33,031 nt of DNA from Corynebacterium sp. HMSC05H05. GTDB lineage: Bacteria; Actinomycetota; Actinomycetes; Mycobacteriales; Mycobacteriaceae. This document shows positions 29,550-33,031 of this stretch, piece by piece. The stretch is taken from contig NZ_KV788378.1 in the NCBI RefSeq assembly GCF_001807265.1, positions 1 through 33,031 on the forward strand, read 5' to 3'. The notes beneath the pieces were generated by a model. That model saw nothing but the letters and a program-made list of their open reading frames with translations. It was not told the DNA's origin and made no database searches. A program made the translations under genes and the position numbers. The first letter of the stretch is position 1. Every line of letters begins with the position of its first letter.

Positions 29550-31150
29550 CCACGCCTCTGCTTGAAGTCAGCGGCCTGACCGTCGCGTACGGCGACGCGG
29601 ACCCGGTGGTGCGCGACATCTCGTTTTCCGTCGAGGCCGGGAACATGACCGCCATTGTGGGCGAGTCCGGCTCCGGCAAGACCACTTCCGCCATGGCGGC
29701 GCTGGACCTGCTGGGTCCTTCCGGCAACGTGCTTTCCGGCAGCATCCGGTTCAAGGGCGAAGAGCTCGCCGGGCTGACCAACGCTGAGTGGCGCAAGCTG
29801 CGCGGCACGAAGATCGGGTTGGTGCCCCAGGATCCGAACAACTCGCTCAACCCGTTGAAGACCATCGGCGCCTCGGTAGAGGACGGCCTGGAGATTCATG
29901 GGGTGGGGGATGCGGCGGAGCGCCGTCGCAAAGCAATTGCCCTGCTGGAGCGCGTGGGCATCGACGACCCGGAGCGCCGCTACAACCAGTACCCGCACGA
30001 GCTGTCCGGCGGCATGAAGCAGCGCGTGCTCATCGCGGCCGCGGTGGCGCTCGAGCCCGAGGTGCTGATTGCGGACGAGCCGACGTCCGCGCTCGATGTC
30101 ACAGTGCAGAAGACCATCCTGGACCTGTTGGACGAGATGCGCGCTGAGCTGGGCCTTGGCATCATCTTCATCACCCACGACCTCGCTGTTGCGGGCGACC
30201 GGGCGGACGATGTTGTGATCATGGAGCGCGGCCGCGTGGTCGAGCACGGCCCGGTGGGCCAGGTGCTGACCAACCCGCAGCAGGACTACTCGAAGCGCCT
30301 GCTGGCCAACGTGCCCTCGCTTGCGGTCGCAGATGCCTATCGACGTCCTCCGGTCACCCCCGAGACCCTCCTTTCCGTCAGCGGTCTGACCAAGCGCTAC
30401 GGCGACTTCACGGCGGTCGAGGACATCTCCTTCGACGTGGCGCGCGGCTCCACCCACGCCCTGGTCGGCGGCTCCGGCTCCGGCAAGACCACCACCGGGC
30501 GCGCGATTTCCATGTTCAACCAGCCCACCTCGGGACGCATCACCCTAGACGGCACGGAGCTGACGGGGCTGACACCGAAGCAGCAGCGGGCCCTTCGCGG
30601 CCGGGTGCAGATGGTGTACCAGAACCCGTACTCCTCGCTGGACCCGAAGATGCGCGTCGGCGAGATCGTCGCCGAGCCGCTGCGCAACCTCGCCGGTGCA
30701 TCCAAGCGTGAGGCGCTGAAACGTGCCGACGAGTTCCTGGCGCGCGTGGCGCTGGACCCGGCGACGTTCGCCTCCCGCACCCCGGCGCAGCTGTCCGGCG
30801 GGCAGCGCCAGCGCGTCGCCATCGCCCGTGCACTGATTGTGGAGCCGGAGCTGGTGGTGCTGGACGAGGCCGTCTCCGCACTCGATGTGACCGTGCAGGC
30901 CCAGATCCTGGAGCTTTTGGAGGACCTGCAGCGCGAGCTCGGCCTGACCTACGTGTTCATTTCCCACGACCTGGCGGTGGTGCGCCAGATTTCGGATACC
31001 GTGAGCGTGTTCAGCCGCGGCCGCCAGGTGGAATACGGGGCGACCAACGACGTGTTTGCACACCCGAAGCACGATGTCACCCGCGAGCTCATCAACGCCA
31101 TCCCCGGCACCGTGTTCCGCGCCCGACAGTTAGGAGAATTTGTTGTCTAA
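29546..31150 (+). CDS. Double ATPase of the oligopeptide-type ABC transporter (DppD-DppF fusion)
   Basis: The 534-residue protein contains two complete ABC domains. The first has Walker A GESGSGKTT (residues ~36-44), signature LSGGMKQR and Walker B VLIADEPTSALD. The second has Walker A GGSGSGKTT (~310), signature LSGGQRQR and Walker B LVVLDEAVSALD; DEA is normal in OppF-type domains. Each ends with the oligopeptide-family C-terminal stretch (HPKHDVTRELINAIPG). Fused pairs of this kind serve the heterodimeric role of DppD and DppF. The GTG start overlaps the previous stop. A copy of the 12-mer lies in the linker between the domains. Confidence 0.93.
   Translation: MTTPLLEVSGLTVAYGDADPVVRDISFSVEAGNMTAIVGESGSGKTTSAMAALDLLGPSGNVLSGSIRFKGEELAGLTNAEWRKLRGTKIGLVPQDPNNSLNPLKTIGASVEDGLEIHGVGDAAERRRKAIALLERVGIDDPERRYNQYPHELSGGMKQRVLIAAAVALEPEVLIADEPTSALDVTVQKTILDLLDEMRAELGLGIIFITHDLAVAGDRADDVVIMERGRVVEHGPVGQVLTNPQQDYSKRLLANVPSLAVADAYRRPPVTPETLLSVSGLTKRYGDFTAVEDISFDVARGSTHALVGGSGSGKTTTGRAISMFNQPTSGRITLDGTELTGLTPKQQRALRGRVQMVYQNPYSSLDPKMRVGEIVAEPLRNLAGASKREALKRADEFLARVALDPATFASRTPAQLSGGQRQRVAIARALIVEPELVVLDEAVSALDVTVQAQILELLEDLQRELGLTYVFISHDLAVVRQISDTVSVFSRGRQVEYGATNDVFAHPKHDVTRELINAIPGTVFRARQLGEFVV
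30334..30345 (-). repeat. Copy 8 of dispersed 12-mer
   Basis: CGTCGATAGGCA on the minus strand, inside the linker of the double ATPase (plus strand encodes ADAYRRPP). Confidence 0.7.
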
Positions 31151-32345
31151 CCACACCGACATCATTGACGCCCTCGCCGAGACCCCGGCGGAGCTGGCCG
31201 AGCTGCGCCGCCGCCGTCCCGAGGCCGTGGACAACGCGCAGCGCAGCTTCGAGGCGCTGTTCGAGCCCGCCGACGACGCGCTGACCCAGGCGCTGCCGGT
31301 GTCCACCCGCTACGCCGTCGCCGCGTTCATCGCCGGTATCTCCGGCGCGAAGCGCGCCGCGGCGTTCTACACCGACCTGCTTGCCGACGAGGACGAGTCG
31401 CTGGTCGCCGTGGTCGAAAACGCCGTGCGTGCAGGCGTGTCCGCCGGCCCCTACGCCGGCGGCGACTTCGTGACCTTCGGCGAGGGGGCTTTGGCCGCCG
31501 CGTTCGACTTCGCCCACCTGCTCACCTTCCACCCCAAGGACGCATCCCCCGCGGCGATCGGGCACCTGCAGGAGGCGGGCTACAACGAAAACGCGATCGT
31601 CTCGCTCGGCCAGCTCATCGCCTTTGTGGCGTTCCAGCTGCGTGTCGTGCACGGCGTGCGTGTGCTGGCGGGTGGCGGCGAGGTGCCGGAGGGCGTCGAT
31701 AGGCGAGCCGGCGTTGCGGATCCCGGCTGGGCGCCCGCGGAGGCCACCCTGCAGCCCGAGGTGGTCGCGCCTGAGAAGTTTGTGGCGCACCCGCTGGGCT
31801 GGAAGCCGTGGGTGGCGCCGCTGGAAAAGGACGAGCTGACCGACGAGCACATCGACGCGCTGATTAAGCCCGAGCGCGCCGACATGGAGTACTTCCGCCT
31901 GCTCGCGCGCGATCCGCAGGCGCTGAAAGCCCGCACGCTGACGGACCTGGACATCTTCTACAACACCGAGGGCGGCCTGGGCCGCGCCGAGCGCGAACTC
32001 GCCGCTACTGTGGCCTCGCGCCTGAACGGCTGCGAGTACTGCGCCTCGGTGCACCAGGGCCGTTCCAAGGAGGAAGGCGGCGACGCGGAGGCCATTGACA
32101 CGCTTCTTAGCGAAGGCGTCACCGCCGACCTTAAATCCGAGCTGTGGAACGCCATCCGCGACGCCGCAGTGGCGCTGACCCGCACCCCCTACGAGTTCGG
32201 CGCGCCGCACGTGGACGCGCTGCGGGCCGCGGGCCTGGACGACCTGGCGGTGCTGGACGTGGTGAACTCATCCGCGTTCTTCAACTGGGCGAACCGGCTG
32301 ATGCTCACGCTCGGTGAGCCGGACGTGCCGAAGCGCTACCGCTAG
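31143..32345 (+). CDS. Two-domain CMD/AhpD-family protein (Avi_7170-like + Avi_7169-like)
   Basis: The ~400-residue protein is a fusion of two carboxymuconolactone decarboxylase-type domains. The N-terminal half (to ~185) resembles the Avi_7170 CMD family and has no cysteine. The C-terminal half resembles the Avi_7169 alkylhydroperoxidase family and holds the redox motif CEYCASVH (Cys297, Cys300, His304) with an upstream glutamate in GRAERELA. It ends FNWANRLMLTLGEPDVPKRYR. The domains are usually separate genes next to a similar ABC transporter. I chose TTG at 31143, six bases after AGGAG (31132-31136); a TTG at 31140 is too close. It overlaps the ATPase gene by eight bases. Confidence 0.85.
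   Translation: MSNHTDIIDALAETPAELAELRRRRPEAVDNAQRSFEALFEPADDALTQALPVSTRYAVAAFIAGISGAKRAAAFYTDLLADEDESLVAVVENAVRAGVSAGPYAGGDFVTFGEGALAAAFDFAHLLTFHPKDASPAAIGHLQEAGYNENAIVSLGQLIAFVAFQLRVVHGVRVLAGGGEVPEGVDRRAGVADPGWAPAEATLQPEVVAPEKFVAHPLGWKPWVAPLEKDELTDEHIDALIKPERADMEYFRLLARDPQALKARTLTDLDIFYNTEGGLGRAERELAATVASRLNGCEYCASVHQGRSKEEGGDAEAIDTLLSEGVTADLKSELWNAIRDAAVALTRTPYEFGAPHVDALRAAGLDDLAVLDVVNSSAFFNWANRLMLTLGEPDVPKRYR
31694..31705 (+). repeat. Copy 9 of dispersed 12-mer
   Basis: CGTCGATAGGCG in the linker between the two domains of the CMD protein, frame gtc-gat-agg-cga (Val-Asp-Arg-Arg), using the rare arginine codon AGG. Confidence 0.7.
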
Positions 32346-32358
32346 TTGGTTTTGCTGG

Positions 32359-32844
32359 CTAGCGCCAGACCAGGTCGTCGTTGCTGTTGGGGCCTGCCGG
32401 CGGCTCCGGCTGGCGCGCGTAGGTGAAGAACCAGACGAAGAAGAACGCGGCGAAGCTGATCAGGGTGCCGCGCACATCCCCCGCCTGGCCGGCCGCGGGC
32501 AGAAACACAATCAGGCCGATAAGTAGCCACCACCCGGGCTTGCGCTCCTCGATCTCGTGCGGGGTGAGCTCGCTTTTCGGCGTGATGATCGCCTTGGCCG
32601 GGGTGATGGTCATGCCCACGCGCGGCATGAACATCCAGCACAGCAGGTAGGCGAAGATGCCGCCGCCGAAGACGAGGCTGAGGATGACAAACGCGATGCG
32701 CACGGCCACCGGGTCGACCTTGTAGCGCTCGCCGAAACCGGCGCAGACACCGGCGATGACGGCGCGTCCGCCCTCGTCCTTCGGGATGCGGCGCGGGCGC
32801 GTGTCCCACATGTGCTTGAGCGAGTTTGAAGATCCTTGAGCCAT
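32359..32844 (-). CDS. Short PspC-domain membrane protein
   Basis: The ~161-residue protein shares the MWDTRPRRIPKDEGGRAVIAGVCAGFGERYKVDP N-terminus with the two PspC proteins at 20-22 kb, including the FGGGIFAYLLCWMFMPR helix, then has two further transmembrane segments (WWLLIGLIVFLPAA, LISFAAFFFVWFFTY). It ends in the QPEPPAGPNSNDD linker and lacks the last transmembrane helix and extracytoplasmic domain of the larger paralogues. The ATG at 32844 is seven bases after a GATAAT-like -10, suggesting a leaderless start; an ATG at 32853 is the alternative. It is convergent with the CMD gene, 13 bases from it. Confidence 0.85.
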   Translation of the reverse strand: MAQGSSNSLKHMWDTRPRRIPKDEGGRAVIAGVCAGFGERYKVDPVAVRIAFVILSLVFGGGIFAYLLCWMFMPRVGMTITPAKAIITPKSELTPHEIEERKPGWWLLIGLIVFLPAAGQAGDVRGTLISFAAFFFVWFFTYARQPEPPAGPNSNDDLVWR

Positions 32845-33031
32845 GCGCGCCATTATCCGTGCGTTTGCCGGACTTCGCAGCCGGGGTTTTGGCGCGGCGG
32901 GGCTGGGGCGGGGCTGTCTTGCCGTGGCGATTGCGCCGTGCCACCCACAGACCCCCAGTGACAGACCCCGAGTATGCGCCGATTTCGGCCTTAATAGGGT
33001 GTTGCGACCGGCTAGTTGGTAGCGGTGTGGT
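32845..33031. other. Gene-free end of the window
   Basis: I see no gene in these 187 bases. A short perfect hairpin GCCGA-TT-TCGGC lies at 32978-32989, followed by TAGGGT at 32995-33000, which could be the -10 of a plus-strand gene beyond the window. Confidence 0.3.

Noticed and set aside
32340..32364. CGCTAG...CTAGCG inverted repeat between the CMD gene and the short pspC as terminator
   Set aside because: Only a 6-bp stem with a 13-base loop and no T run on either side.

Overview
The window is a stretch of actinobacterial chromosome and almost certainly comes from a Corynebacterium. It is GC-rich and dense in genes. The order glmM, alr, tsaE, tsaB, rimI, tsaD, groES, groEL1, whiB3, sigD, rsdA, guaB2, guaB3, guaA is the core order known from Mycobacterium tuberculosis and corynebacteria. 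The DUF5319 gene, the IMPDH-like guaB3, a GuaB3-GuaA interval and an EsrISR-type envelope-stress locus after guaA fit the same group. Many starts look leaderless, with a TAnnnT box 7-9 nt before the start codon, as is common in corynebacteria.

Layout. 1-4.2 kb: glmM (cell-wall precursor), then a three-gene operon of unrecognised small or acidic proteins whose first member resembles EspC/WXG100-type secretion-associated proteins, then a convergent alpha/beta-hydrolase-fold gene without its nucleophile serine. 4.2-9.6 kb: a membrane protein, alanine racemase and the t6A tRNA-modification/RimI cluster with a small membrane-anchored protein inside it, then a hypothetical gene. 9.6-11.8 kb: groES-groEL1 under a CIRCE (HrcA) operator, ending in a bidirectional terminator. 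11.8-14.2 kb: whiB3, sigD with its anti-sigma factor rsdA, and DUF5319. 14.3-20.1 kb: guaB2, guaB3, an Aer-type PAS protein and guaA, i.e. guanine nucleotide synthesis.

20.1-24.0 kb: two PspC-domain genes read leftwards, and divergent from them a PspC-domain histidine kinase and a LuxR-type response regulator (EsrISR-like). Between the two pspC genes lies a fossil: the last ~34 codons of the FAD-binding gene found 3 kb downstream, joined to the last codons of guaA. This is the junction expected from a tandem duplication of the whole locus followed by loss of the extra kinase-regulator pair.

24.0-32.3 kb: a divergent cluster with an FAD/NAD(P)-binding protein on one side and, on the other, an oligopeptide-type ABC importer (lipoprotein, two permeases, double ATPase) plus a two-domain carboxymuconolactone decarboxylase/AhpD protein. 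A perfect TAGAC-N6-GTCTA palindrome, the known McbR operator consensus, sits between them, so I infer a sulfur-metabolism uptake and processing system. 32.3-33.0 kb: a third, short PspC gene and a stretch with no gene.

The most unusual signal is not a gene. A 12-base word, CGTCGATARGCR, occurs nine times on both strands, in promoter, coding and terminator DNA and in several reading frames. By a rough base-composition estimate about 0.02 copies would be expected.
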